Part shown: positions 8,646-16,981 of the stretch, piece by piece | Position numbering within the stretch: the first letter of the stretch is position 1 | Layout: every line of letters starts with the position of its first letter | NCBI RefSeq assembly: GCF_004364335.1 | Contig: NZ_SOCR01000009.1 | Location: 190,611-254,610 of the forward strand | DNA from: Pseudomonas graminis | GTDB lineage: Bacteria > Pseudomonadota > Gammaproteobacteria > Pseudomonadales > Pseudomonadaceae | Direction of reading: 5' to 3' | Length of the DNA: 64,000 nt | Notes under the pieces: generated by a model | Seen by the model: the letters and a program-made list of their open reading frames with translations, nothing else | The model's database searches: none | Told to the model about the DNA's origin: nothing | Position numbers and translations under genes: made by a program

Positions 8646-9512
8646 ATGGACAGCAACATCAGCTGGCGCGAACAGCTACGCATCATCGTTTTTCAGAGTG
8701 ACACCAAACCCGGCCGACGCTTCGACAAGATCCTGCTGGTGCTCATCCTCTTCAGCCTGCTCGTGGCGATCATCGACAGCATCGAGGCCGTGCACCGCAA
8801 CTACGCCGCGCCGCTGGCCTGGATCGAGTGGACCCTGACCTTCATCTTCGCGGTCGAGTACCTGGTGCGCCTGTACTGCTCGCCCAAGCCCCTGAGGTAC
8901 GCGTTCAGCTTCTACGGCCTGATCGACCTGCTGGCCATCGTCCCGGGCATCCTGGCGATCTATTACAGCGACGCGCAGTACCTGCTGATCGTGCGCGTGG
9001 TGCGCATGCTGCGGATCTTCCGGGTGCTCAAGCTCAGCCCGTATCTGAAACAAGCCAACTACCTGCTCGCCGCCCTGCGTGGCAGCAAACAGAAGATCAT
9101 CGTGTTTCTCGCCACCGTGTCGACGCTGGTGACGGTGTTCGGCACGCTGATGTACGTCGTCGAAGGCCCGGAGCATGGCTTCACCAGCATTCCCAAGGGC
9201 ATCTATTGGGCGATCGTCACGCTGACCACGGTGGGCTTTGGCGACATCGTGCCGAAGACGCCGATCGGGCAGATCCTGTCCTCGTTGGTGATGATCACCG
9301 GTTACTCGATCATCGCCGTGCCCACCGGGATTTTCACCGCCGAACTGGCCAATGCCATGCGCGGCGATCAGCTGCAGCACGACTGCCCGGTCTGCGCGAA
9401 AAACGCCCATGAACCCAACGCGGCGTTCTGTTCGCGCTGCGGCAATGCGTTGTTTCCCAAACTCGGCGCGATGGCCGCACCGGCAGGCGCGCAACGGGAC
9501 ATAAGCACATGA
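8646..9512 (+). CDS. Voltage-gated potassium channel with C-terminal zinc ribbon
   Basis: The 288-residue protein has six membrane segments. S4 is rich in regularly spaced arginines (RVVRMLRIFRVLKL), and the pore helix ends in the potassium filter TTVGFGD near residue 195. After S6 there is no RCK domain. Instead a short tail carries two CxxC pairs (CPVC near 248 and CSRC near 264) that look like a zinc ribbon. It is therefore an ion-transporter/Kch-like channel. The gene stands alone, with REPINs upstream and sbp downstream on the same strand. Confidence 0.85.
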   Translation: MDSNISWREQLRIIVFQSDTKPGRRFDKILLVLILFSLLVAIIDSIEAVHRNYAAPLAWIEWTLTFIFAVEYLVRLYCSPKPLRYAFSFYGLIDLLAIVPGILAIYYSDAQYLLIVRVVRMLRIFRVLKLSPYLKQANYLLAALRGSKQKIIVFLATVSTLVTVFGTLMYVVEGPEHGFTSIPKGIYWAIVTLTTVGFGDIVPKTPIGQILSSLVMITGYSIIAVPTGIFTAELANAMRGDQLQHDCPVCAKNAHEPNAAFCSRCGNALFPKLGAMAAPAGAQRDIST

Positions 9513-9646
9513 GTTTTTGATCTATAGAGCCGCTGGGGACTTTGGTTATAGTCGCCAGCCATTGGCTATCTCGTCTGGTTATAAGAACGGCTCATCCAAG
9601 AGCGAATCACTAAACGTCCCCTGCTCAACGCCACAAGGAATCCACA

Positions 9647-10648
9647 GTGAAAAAGATCTTCGCCGCTTCCCTGCTCGCTGCAGGACTGGCCCTGGGCAGC
9701 GCTGCACAGGCCGCCGCGCCGTCGTTGCTCAACGTGTCGTATGACGTGATGCGCGACTTTTACAAGGACTACAACGCCGCGTTCCAGAAGCACTGGAATG
9801 ACGAGCACCAGGAAACCCCGACGATTCAAATGTCCTTCGGCGGATCGAGCAAGCAGGCGCGTTCGGTGATCGACGGCCTGCCCGCCGATGTCATCACCAT
9901 GAACATGGCCACCGACATCAACGCGCTGGCCGACAACGGCGAACTGGTGCCAAAGGACTGGGTCACCCGCCTGCCGAACAACAGCGCACCGTTCACCTCG
10001 GCCACGGTGTTCATCGTGCGCAAGGGCAACCCGAAGGCGCTGAAGGACTGGCCGGACCTGATCAAGGATGGCGTTGAAGTCGTGGTGCCGAACCCGAAAA
10101 CCTCGGGCAACGGCCGCTACACCTACCTCTCGGCCTGGGGCTACACGCTGAAAAACGGCGGCGATGAAGCGGCGGCGAAGAAGTTCGTCGGCGAGCTGTT
10201 CAGCCACGTTCCGGTGCTCGACACCGGCGGCCGTGGCGCGACCACCACGTTCATGACCAACCACATCGGCGACGTGCTGGTGACCTTCGAGAACGAAGCG
10301 GAAATGATCGCCCGCGAGTTTGGTCGTGATCAGTTCGAAGTGGTGTACCCGAGCGTGTCCGCCGAAGCCGAACCGCCCGTCAGCGTCGTGGACAAAGTGG
10401 TCGACAAGAAAGGCACCCGCGCGGTGGCCGAGGAATACCTGAAATACCTGTGGTCGCCAGAAGGCCAGCAAATCGCTGCCGCCAACTACCTGCGCCCACG
10501 GGATCCGGCGGTGTTGGCCAAGTACACCGATCGCTTCCCGAAAGTGGACTTCCTGTCAGTGGAAAAAACCTTCGGCGACTGGCGCACCGTGCAGAAGACC
10601 CACTTCAATGATGGTGGGGTGTTCGACCAGATCTACCCGGCCAAGTAA
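9647..10648 (+). CDS. sbp: Periplasmic sulfate-binding protein
   Basis: The 333-residue protein has a 23-residue signal peptide ending in AQA. The mature part starts LLNVSYDVMRDFYKDYN and contains FGGSSKQARSVIDGLPADV, typical of the Sbp/CysP family that delivers sulfate to the CysTWA transporter. A second conserved block is TSGNGRYTYLSAWGY. No permease or ATPase gene is beside it, so this copy must work with a transporter encoded elsewhere. TATAAG at about 9579 may be a -10 box; a CysB site cannot be assigned confidently. Confidence 0.88.
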   Translation: MKKIFAASLLAAGLALGSAAQAAAPSLLNVSYDVMRDFYKDYNAAFQKHWNDEHQETPTIQMSFGGSSKQARSVIDGLPADVITMNMATDINALADNGELVPKDWVTRLPNNSAPFTSATVFIVRKGNPKALKDWPDLIKDGVEVVVPNPKTSGNGRYTYLSAWGYTLKNGGDEAAAKKFVGELFSHVPVLDTGGRGATTTFMTNHIGDVLVTFENEAEMIAREFGRDQFEVVYPSVSAEAEPPVSVVDKVVDKKGTRAVAEEYLKYLWSPEGQQIAAANYLRPRDPAVLAKYTDRFPKVDFLSVEKTFGDWRTVQKTHFNDGGVFDQIYPAK

Positions 10649-10687
10649 GGCCTCCGGGTTGCCGGCGGCGTGGCTTGGATAGGTTAA

Positions 10688-10974
10688 GATCAAGGGCGTC
10701 TGCCTAGGGGCAGACTGTTTCGCCTTCGGCGAGTTACTTGATAAAGCCCCAAGTAACCAAGGGCTTTTGCTCCTGGTTGGGCCCGACTTCGTCGGGTTCC
10801 TTCACTCCGGTCTTGCTCCGTGGGCCCGCGCCGAACGGACATCCATGTCCTGACGGCGCTCTCGCCGTATCCATGCGGCTCGGTCCACTGCGCAAAACCT
10901 GAGCTCAGCCTGCACCCAAGTCGCGATGGGTGTCGTCTGGGCGCTATGTGTTTGAAGATCAAGATCAAGATCTA
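10688..10974 (+). repeat. Multi-hairpin repeat element, copy A
   Basis: First of seven copies of a roughly 280-base element. Successive hairpins are GTCTGCC/GGCAGAC, CGCCTTCGGCG, a stem around AAGTAACC, CCCGACTTCGTCGGG, GGACATCCATGTCC and a G/C-rich stem around CATCCATG. The copy ends with GAAGATCAAGATC. It starts about 40 bases after the sbp stop codon and faces copy B as an inverted pair. Its open frames are by-products of the repeat. Confidence 0.85.
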
Positions 10975-10986
10975 GAGCAGATCAAC

Positions 10987-11272
10987 CGCTTCCCGGCTGA
11001 AGCCGGTCCTACGAGTGCGCGGTGTTCCGGTGATCTTTGATCGTTCCCCCCGACTCTGATCGTTACCCCCGCTCCGCGTGGGAATGCATCCCGTGACGCT
11101 CCGCGTCACCTCCCCAAGCCTTGATGCGCGTCGTATACGGGACGCGGAGCGTCCGGACGCGGAGCGTGGGAACGATCAAGATTGATGGTGAGCAAACCGG
11201 CCTCTTCCCGGCTGAAGCCGGTCCCACTAACAGACCGCGCGCGCCCGTAGGACCGGCTTCAGCCGGGAAGCC
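10987..11272. repeat. REP sequences and a second repeat family between copies A and B
   Basis: A REP core of the CCGGCTGAAGCCGG type lies at about 10992-11010. A different repeat built on CTCCGCGTGGGAATGC and its inverse occupies about 11030-11180, and a REPIN with two opposed REP cores lies at 11203-11270. No coding potential is visible. The CTCCGCGTGGGAATG family recurs at 37946-38003 and, degenerate, near 42513. Confidence 0.7.
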
Positions 11273-11282
11273 TTTGATCTGC

Positions 11283-11615
11283 TTTTGATCTGCTTTTGAT
11301 CTTAATACGCAAAAGGATCAAGCGCCGCCAAACGCGACTTGGGTGCAGGCTGAACGCAGGTCTCGCGGAGTGGGCCGAGCGGCATGGATGCCGCGAGAGC
11401 GCCGTCAGGACATGGATGTCCGTTCGGCGCGGGCCCACGGAGCGAGACCGGAGTGAGGGTACTCCGACGAAGGAGGAGCCCAACCAGGAGCAAGCACCCT
11501 TGGTTACTTGGGGTGCTTTTCCAAGTAACTCGCCGAAGGCGAAACAGTCTGCCCCCAGGCAGACGCCCTTGATCTTGATCTTGATCTTGATCCTGATCCT
11601 GATCCTGATCCTGAT
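11283..11615 (-). repeat. Multi-hairpin repeat element, copy B, with hexamer tract
   Basis: Inverted copy of the same element. Its outer end carries a tandem hexamer tract at 11568-11615 made of four CTTGAT and four CCTGAT units. In place of CCCGACTTCGTCGGG this copy has a CTCC/GGAG stem around the same TTCGTC centre. It ends about 28 bases from the 3' end of the convergent lipoprotein gene. Confidence 0.85.
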
Positions 11616-11642
11616 CCTGGCGTACTAGGCCCCCCGCCTAAT

Positions 11643-12059
11643 TCAATTCCCGAACTGCTTGCTCAACCCCGGCGGTACGCCGCTGCTGTCTGTTTCCTGC
11701 CAAGGACCACTTGGCGAAGTCGACCAGGTCCAGCCGTTGTTCCAGCGGTAATAGGTGCGCTGGCGATAAAAGGTGTTCGGCACGTTATCCAGCACATGCA
11801 CGCCCAGGCGCGCGTCCCAATGGCTGTTGCCACCCGGCGGCGGGGCGAAGTGCGAGGAGGTTTTCGGGCCTGGCGCAGGAATCGGGGCAGAAGGCGGCGT
11901 CTCTGGCGCCGTGCGCGGCGTGCCGGGCTGCGGGGTCGGCGACGGACCGGGCATGGTCGGGATCGGTTCGGAGCTCTGCGGCCCTGGATGCTGCACCGCA
12001 CAAGCGGCGGTCAATCCCACCACCAGACTCAACAAGGCAAAACGGGCGACGCGATACAT
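11643..12059 (-). CDS. Small proline-rich lipoprotein, function unknown
   Basis: The 138-residue protein has a signal sequence ending in a lipobox LTAAC, so Cys20 is probably lipidated. A long Pro/Thr/Ser-rich linker (about residues 25-80) follows, then a C-terminal region rich in Trp and Tyr (FYRQRTYYRWNNGWTWS). I do not recognise a named family. It lies 30 bases downstream of ccmI on the same strand and could be read through from the ccm operon. Confidence 0.6.
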   Translation of the reverse strand: MYRVARFALLSLVVGLTAACAVQHPGPQSSEPIPTMPGPSPTPQPGTPRTAPETPPSAPIPAPGPKTSSHFAPPPGGNSHWDARLGVHVLDNVPNTFYRQRTYYRWNNGWTWSTSPSGPWQETDSSGVPPGLSKQFGN

Positions 12060-12089
12060 AAGGGCTCTCTACTCGCTGCGTTAACGGGG

Positions 12090-13295
12090 TTACTGATCGG
12101 GACTGTCGATGGTCAGGGCCTGCAGCGCCGTCACATTGCTCGGCAACGGCTGGCTGCGACCGACCCATTCCCCTGCCGTGGGCTGACCGGCACGGGACAC
12201 CCGGGCCACGAGTTGGACTTCGGCAAAGTTCGACAGTTTCAGCTGCGGCATCATCGCGTCGGCGTCGGTCAGCTCGACCTCCACTGGCAAGTCGGCCACG
12301 GTCACCCGCTTGACCGCCAGCGGCGCCGGCGGTCCTGACACCGCGCGGGCAAACACAAACACCGTATCGCCCGGCTGCACCTTGGCTTTCACTGTCTCAG
12401 ACAGCGTGACCCGCACCTTCAGACGCGCGCCCAGCACCGCCACCGGCGGGGTGTCTTCCAGCGTGCCGCCGCTTTGCACGAGCTTGCCGCGGGCGCGTTT
12501 GATCCCGCCTTCCAGCGCCCCACGGGAAGGATCGTTCGGCGGCAACACCGCCAGTAAACGTGTCCAGTAACTCACCGCCTGATCGAAGTGCTGGCTTTCG
12601 AACGCATTGATGCCCATCAGGCCCAGGCTGGTGACTTCCCTGGGATTGAGCTTCAGCGCTTCTTCGGCAATCCCCTGAATCTGCGGGGTCCAGGCCTTGT
12701 TACCGGCGAAGTACAACGCCTGGGCCCACTGCCCCAGCAGTTCGGGCTGACGACCGGCCAGCTTGGCCGCGCGCTCAAACATGCGTGCGGCATCGGCGGG
12801 GCGATCCTGGGCCATGTAGGTCCGCGCGAGGAAGTACGCACTCTCGGCGGAATCCGGTTGCGCCTTCACCGCACGCTCCAGCCGCTCAGTCATCTGCGCC
12901 AGTGAACCCGGTGGCTGAGAGAACTCCCGGGTCAGCTCGACCTTGTCCGACGCGCCGAAATGCAGGTACAGGCCCAACGCCAACACCGGGACCAGCATCG
13001 CCGCGAGCAACGGCAGCGGTTTGCCCAGGCGCGACACCCGCTCGGCACCCGCGCCTTCGGTGTCGGCGAGCAGTTCGCGCGCAGCCTCGGCGCGACCGCC
13101 GTCCAGTTGCGCCGACGAGAGCACGCCCTCCTCCTGCTGCGCTTGCAGCTCGGCGATGCGTTCCTGATACAAGGCGACGTTGAGGGCAGTGCGGTCTTCC
13201 TCAGTCTGTGCGCGACGGCCACGCACCACCGGGATCAGCAGGAAACAAAGAGCCACCAGCAACAACAGGCCGGCGGCCATCCAGAAATCAATCAT
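12090..13295 (-). CDS. ccmI: Cytochrome c biogenesis protein CcmI
   Basis: The 401-residue protein has an N-terminal membrane helix, a cytoplasmic loop with a helical charged stretch, a second membrane helix near 95-115 (LLAAMLVPVLALGLYLHF) and TPR-like repeats (SAYFLARTYMAQDRPADAARMF). A C-terminal beta-rich periplasmic domain follows, as in the long CcmI of Pseudomonas. CcmI holds the apocytochrome c tail for delivery to CcmF/CcmH. It is the last ccm gene; its start overlaps the ccmH stop by four bases. Confidence 0.92.
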   Translation of the reverse strand: MIDFWMAAGLLLLVALCFLLIPVVRGRRAQTEEDRTALNVALYQERIAELQAQQEEGVLSSAQLDGGRAEAARELLADTEGAGAERVSRLGKPLPLLAAMLVPVLALGLYLHFGASDKVELTREFSQPPGSLAQMTERLERAVKAQPDSAESAYFLARTYMAQDRPADAARMFERAAKLAGRQPELLGQWAQALYFAGNKAWTPQIQGIAEEALKLNPREVTSLGLMGINAFESQHFDQAVSYWTRLLAVLPPNDPSRGALEGGIKRARGKLVQSGGTLEDTPPVAVLGARLKVRVTLSETVKAKVQPGDTVFVFARAVSGPPAPLAVKRVTVADLPVEVELTDADAMMPQLKLSNFAEVQLVARVSRAGQPTAGEWVGRSQPLPSNVTALQALTIDSPDQ

Positions 13296-13828
13296 TCGCG
13301 GTTCTTATCCAGCAAGTGGGCGAGGCGCTGACGCTCCTCCTCGGAAAGCACATCGGCGTCGTCGCGGCCTGAGCGACGACGACGCACGACGATCACGCCA
13401 ATCAACACCGCGCCGCCCAGCAGCAAGCCGGCCGGACCGAACCAGAGCAGCCAGGTGTGGGCATTAAGCTCGGGCTTGTAGCGCACGAACTCGCCGTAGC
13501 GATCGACCATGAAATCGATGATCTGCTGATTGCTCTGGCCTTCGCCGAGCATGCGGTAGATCTCTTTGCGCAGGTCGGCGGCGATGGGCGCGTTGGAATC
13601 GGCGATGTCCTGATTCTGGCATTTCGGGCAGCGCAGCTCGCGGGTCAGCTCGGCATAGCGAGCCCGCTCGGCGTCGTCCTTGAAGGTGTAGGCATCAATC
13701 GCTGCATGGGCCACACCTGCAAAACCCAGCGCCAGTACCGCAGCAGCCGCCAGCCGCCGTCCCCCCTGCAGGAGCGCGCTTGCCCGCGAAGAGGCCAGAC
13801 CAGCCGGCACATCATCGCGCCTGATCAT
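13292..13828 (-). CDS. ccmH: Cytochrome c maturation thioredoxin-like CcmH, REP in frame
   Basis: The 178-residue protein has the redox motif RCPKCQNQDI near residue 66 and a C-terminal membrane helix, and it reduces apocytochrome c disulfides before heme ligation. The ATG at 13828 sits in an ATGA overlap with the ccmG stop. Between it and the signal peptide (LAAAAVLALGFAGVAHA) lie about 25 extra residues. Part of these is encoded by a REP core at 13771-13790 that is identical to intergenic REPs elsewhere in the window. The frame is intact through the REP. The true initiation site is uncertain; no in-frame ATG lies nearer the signal peptide. Confidence 0.9.
   Translation of the reverse strand: MIRRDDVPAGLASSRASALLQGGRRLAAAAVLALGFAGVAHAAIDAYTFKDDAERARYAELTRELRCPKCQNQDIADSNAPIAADLRKEIYRMLGEGQSNQQIIDFMVDRYGEFVRYKPELNAHTWLLWFGPAGLLLGGAVLIGVIVVRRRRSGRDDADVLSEEERQRLAHLLDKNRE
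13771..13790 (-). repeat. REP core inside the ccmH reading frame
   Basis: The plus-strand text GGAGCGCGCTTGCCCGCGAA is the same core as in the array at 21.5-22.3 kb and in the REPIN at 48.8 kb. Here it encodes part of the N-terminal extension of CcmH. Confidence 0.85.
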
Positions 13829-14361
13829 TGCTTGCCCTCATCAACCAGCGCCTGATACTGGCCCGCCAGCTTTTCGCGCCAGACCGTCTCGTCGATCACG
13901 CCCACGTGCTTGTAACGAATGACGCCCTTGGCATCGATCAAAAAAGTCTCCGGCGCGCCATAGACACCCAGGTTCAAACCCAGGCTGCCCGCTTCGTCAT
14001 TGATGTTCAGCTGATACGGGTCGTGAAACTCCTTGAGCCACTTCTGCGCATCGGCATTCACATCCTTGTAATTGACGCCGTAGATCACCACGCCCTGCTG
14101 CGCCAGTCTGGTCAGCACCGGGTGCTCGTCGCGGCAAGCCACGCACCAGGTGCCCCAGACGTTGACCAGCGCCGGCTTGCCCAGCAGGTCGGCGCGGGTC
14201 AGCGGCTTGCCGTCCTGCACGGCGGGCAAGTTGAATTCAGGGAATGGTTTGCCGATCAGCGCCGACGGCAATTCCGACGGATCCAGATACAAACCTCTGT
14301 ACAGCAAGCCCGCCATGCCGAGAAACAGCACCAGGGGGATCAGCAACATCCAACGCTTCAT
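13825..14361 (-). CDS. ccmG: Thiol:disulfide interchange protein CcmG/DsbE
   Basis: The 178-residue protein is anchored by one N-terminal helix. The thioredoxin fold carries the active site TWCVAC and the downstream GVYGAPETFLID block with the cis-Pro region. It keeps apocytochrome c cysteines reduced in the periplasm. Four-base overlaps with ccmF upstream and ccmH downstream show tight translational coupling. Confidence 0.94.
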   Translation of the reverse strand: MKRWMLLIPLVLFLGMAGLLYRGLYLDPSELPSALIGKPFPEFNLPAVQDGKPLTRADLLGKPALVNVWGTWCVACRDEHPVLTRLAQQGVVIYGVNYKDVNADAQKWLKEFHDPYQLNINDEAGSLGLNLGVYGAPETFLIDAKGVIRYKHVGVIDETVWREKLAGQYQALVDEGKQ

Positions 14362-16331
14362 ACCGCCGCTCCCGTCATGCCCAGTGCGTCACGCACTTTC
14401 GCGCGGACTTTGACGCGGTAACGTTTGTCCAGCGCCGCCAGCAGCCCGCCCAGTGCAGTGATCAGCCCACCGAACCAGATCCAGCGCACGAACGGCTTGA
14501 CGTGGACACGCACCGCCCACGCGCCGTTTTCCAGCGGTTCGCCCAGCGCCACATAGAGATCGCGGGTGAACCCGCCGTCAATGCCGGCCTCGGTCATCAT
14601 CGAGCGCTGCACGGTGTACAGGCGTTTTTCCGGGTGCAGCACAGTGATTTCCTTGCCGTCTTCCAGCACGCGAAGGGTGCCGCGATCGGAGGTGAAGTTC
14701 GGGCCCTGGTAATGCTGGGCGCCCTCGAACACAAACATGTAGCCACCCAGTTCCACCGACTCGCCGGGGGCCATGCGCAGGTCGCGTTCGGCGCTGTTCT
14801 GGCTGGACAACACCACGCCCAGCGCCAGCACCGCGATACCCAGGTGCGCCACCTGCATGCCCCAGTAACTGCGGGTCAGCGAGCGCATCCCTTTGAGCAG
14901 GCCCTTGTGGCGCGTCTTGTCGAACAGGTCGCGCACGCCGGCCAGCAACACCCAGGCCGCGAGCAAACAGGTGGCAAGCACGGCCCAGTGGAAGTCGGCC
15001 ATGGCGAAGCCGGCCACTACGGCCAATACCGCGCTACCAACCAATACCGGCGCGAGCATGCTCAGCAGCCACTTGACCGGCGTGTCCTTCCAGCGCACCA
15101 GCACGCCCACCGCCATCACGGCCATGAGCAAGCCCATCAGCGGCACGAACAACGCATTGAAATACGGCGGGCCGACGGACATCTTCGCCCCGCTGAGGGC
15201 ATCCAGCACCAGCGGGTAGAGCGTGCCGAGCAGAATCATCGACGCTGCCACCACCAGCACCAGGTTGTTGCCCAGCAGCAAGGTTTCCCGCGACCACAGG
15301 CCAAAGCCGACATGGCTTTTCACCACCGGCGCGCGAATGGCGAACAGGGTCAGTGACCCGCCCACCACCATCAGCAGGAAGATCAGGATGAACACGCCAC
15401 GGGCCGGATCGGAGGCAAACGCGTGGACCGAGGTCAGCACCCCCGAGCGCACCAGGAAGGTGCCGAGCAGGCTCAGCGAAAACGCCGCGATGGCCAGGAG
15501 CACGGTCCAGCTTTTGAACACGCCGCGCTTTTCGGTGACCGCCAGGGAGTGAATCAGCGCCGTGCCCACCAGCCACGGCATGAACGAGGCGTTCTCCACC
15601 GGGTCCCAGAACCACCAGCCGCCCCAGCCCAATTCGTAATAGGCCCACCACGAACCCAGGGTGATGCCGACGCCGAGGAAAGCCCAGGCGACGATGGTCC
15701 ACGGCCGCGACCAGCGCGCCCATGCCGCATCAAGACGACCGCCGAGCAAAGCGGCGATGGCAAAGGCGAACGCCACGGAGAACCCGACGTAACCCATATA
15801 TAACATCGGCGGGTGGACGATCAGGCCGATGTCCTGCAGCAGCGGGTTAAGGTCGCGCCCGTCCTGGGGAATCTGCGGCAGGATGCGGCTGAACGGGTTG
15901 GAGGTGAGGATCAGAAACAGCAGAAAGCCCACGCTGATCATGCCCATCACCGCCAGCACACGGGCGAGCATGACCTGGGGCAATTGTCGGGAAAAGATCG
16001 ACACGGCAAAAGTCCAACCGCCGAGGATCAGCGCCCAGAGCAGCAACGACCCTTCGTGAGCACCCCAGACGGCGCTGAATTTGTAGTACCACGGCAGCGC
16101 ACTGTTGGAGTTTTCCGCAACGTACGCCACGGAAAAGTCGTCGACCATAAACGAATGGGTCAGGCAGCCGAAGGCAAATACCAGAAACGCAAACTGCCCC
16201 CACGCGGCGGGCTGCGCGAGGCTCATCCACAGACGGTCGCCGCGCCAGGCGCCCATCAGCGGCACGATGGCCTGCACGAGGGCGAAGCAAAGCGCCAGAA
16301 TCATGGCCAGATGGCCGAGTTCGGGAATCAT
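14358..16331 (-). CDS. ccmF: Heme lyase subunit CcmF
   Basis: The 657-residue polytopic protein has the tryptophan-rich WWD signature (GWGGWWFWDPVENASFMPW) and flanking histidines, typical of the cytochrome c synthetase core. CcmF takes heme from holo-CcmE and joins it to the CxxCH motifs of apocytochromes. Its length is usual for the family. It starts three bases after the ccmE stop. Confidence 0.96.
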   Translation of the reverse strand: MIPELGHLAMILALCFALVQAIVPLMGAWRGDRLWMSLAQPAAWGQFAFLVFAFGCLTHSFMVDDFSVAYVAENSNSALPWYYKFSAVWGAHEGSLLLWALILGGWTFAVSIFSRQLPQVMLARVLAVMGMISVGFLLFLILTSNPFSRILPQIPQDGRDLNPLLQDIGLIVHPPMLYMGYVGFSVAFAFAIAALLGGRLDAAWARWSRPWTIVAWAFLGVGITLGSWWAYYELGWGGWWFWDPVENASFMPWLVGTALIHSLAVTEKRGVFKSWTVLLAIAAFSLSLLGTFLVRSGVLTSVHAFASDPARGVFILIFLLMVVGGSLTLFAIRAPVVKSHVGFGLWSRETLLLGNNLVLVVAASMILLGTLYPLVLDALSGAKMSVGPPYFNALFVPLMGLLMAVMAVGVLVRWKDTPVKWLLSMLAPVLVGSAVLAVVAGFAMADFHWAVLATCLLAAWVLLAGVRDLFDKTRHKGLLKGMRSLTRSYWGMQVAHLGIAVLALGVVLSSQNSAERDLRMAPGESVELGGYMFVFEGAQHYQGPNFTSDRGTLRVLEDGKEITVLHPEKRLYTVQRSMMTEAGIDGGFTRDLYVALGEPLENGAWAVRVHVKPFVRWIWFGGLITALGGLLAALDKRYRVKVRAKVRDALGMTGAAV

Positions 16332-16334
16332 GAT

Positions 16335-16808
16335 TTACCCCTGTTTGTCCGGGAGAGCGGCGGGCGTGGCGGCAGGTGCGGGCTGGCCGCTGTCTTTCAG
16401 CGCTTTGGCGACTTCCGGCGGCATGTATTTCTCGTCGTGCTTGGCCAGCACTTCATCGGCGACGACCACGCCGTCGGCATTGAGCTTGCCGAGGGCGACG
16501 ATGCCCTGCCCTTCGCGGAACAGGTCCGGCAGGATGCCGCGATAGGTGATGGGCACCGACTTGTTGAAATCGGTGACGGCAAACGTAACGTCCAGCGAAT
16601 CCGGCGAGCGCTGGAGCGAGCCCTGGACCACCATGCCCCCGGCGCGAATCCGCGTGTCACGGGGCGCCTCGCCGCCGGCAATCTGGGTCGGGGTGTAGAA
16701 CAGGTTGATGTTTTCCTTCAGCGCGCTGAGTGCAAGGCTGACCGCAATGCCGACCCCGGCGAGGATCGCCACAATGATCAACAGGCGCTTTTTTCGCAGC
16801 GGATTCAC
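16335..16808 (-). CDS. ccmE: Heme chaperone CcmE
   Basis: The 157-residue protein has one N-terminal helix, a small beta-barrel and the heme-binding His in LAKHDEKYMPPEV, followed by a flexible Ala/Pro tail. It ferries heme in the periplasm from CcmC to CcmF. The frame is open further upstream, but similarity begins at the GTG at 16808 (MNPLRKKRLL). That codon overlaps the ccmD stop as GTGA. Confidence 0.93.
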   Translation of the reverse strand: MNPLRKKRLLIIVAILAGVGIAVSLALSALKENINLFYTPTQIAGGEAPRDTRIRAGGMVVQGSLQRSPDSLDVTFAVTDFNKSVPITYRGILPDLFREGQGIVALGKLNADGVVVADEVLAKHDEKYMPPEVAKALKDSGQPAPAATPAALPDKQG

Positions 16809-16981
16809 GTAATGCTCTCCCGGCGCAGACGACGCGCCTCTTGTTGCAGGTAACGCCGACGCGCGAAAACCGGAGCCAGGACATTGATCGCCAGCACGGT
16901 GAAACAGAGGCCATAAGCCGACCAGACATACAGCCCGTGCCTGCCCATGGCGAGAAAATCGCTGAAAGACTCGAAGCTCAT
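16805..16981 (-). CDS. ccmD: Heme exporter protein CcmD
   Basis: A 58-residue protein translated directly from the minus strand: it begins MSFESFSDFLAMGRHGLYVW and ends RRLRRESIT. It has one membrane helix followed by a basic, helical tail (ARRRYLQQEARRLRRES), the standard CcmD plan. CcmD releases holo-CcmE from the CcmABC complex. It overlaps both neighbours by four bases (ATGA with ccmC, GTGA with ccmE). Confidence 0.92.
   Translation of the reverse strand: MSFESFSDFLAMGRHGLYVWSAYGLCFTVLAINVLAPVFARRRYLQQEARRLRRESIT

Noticed and set aside
11296..11628. Open frames of 60-110 codons inside the multi-hairpin elements
   Set aside because: The same frames recur in all copies as a consequence of the repeated DNA. 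Frames exist on both strands, and sequence differences follow hairpin pairing rather than codon constraints.
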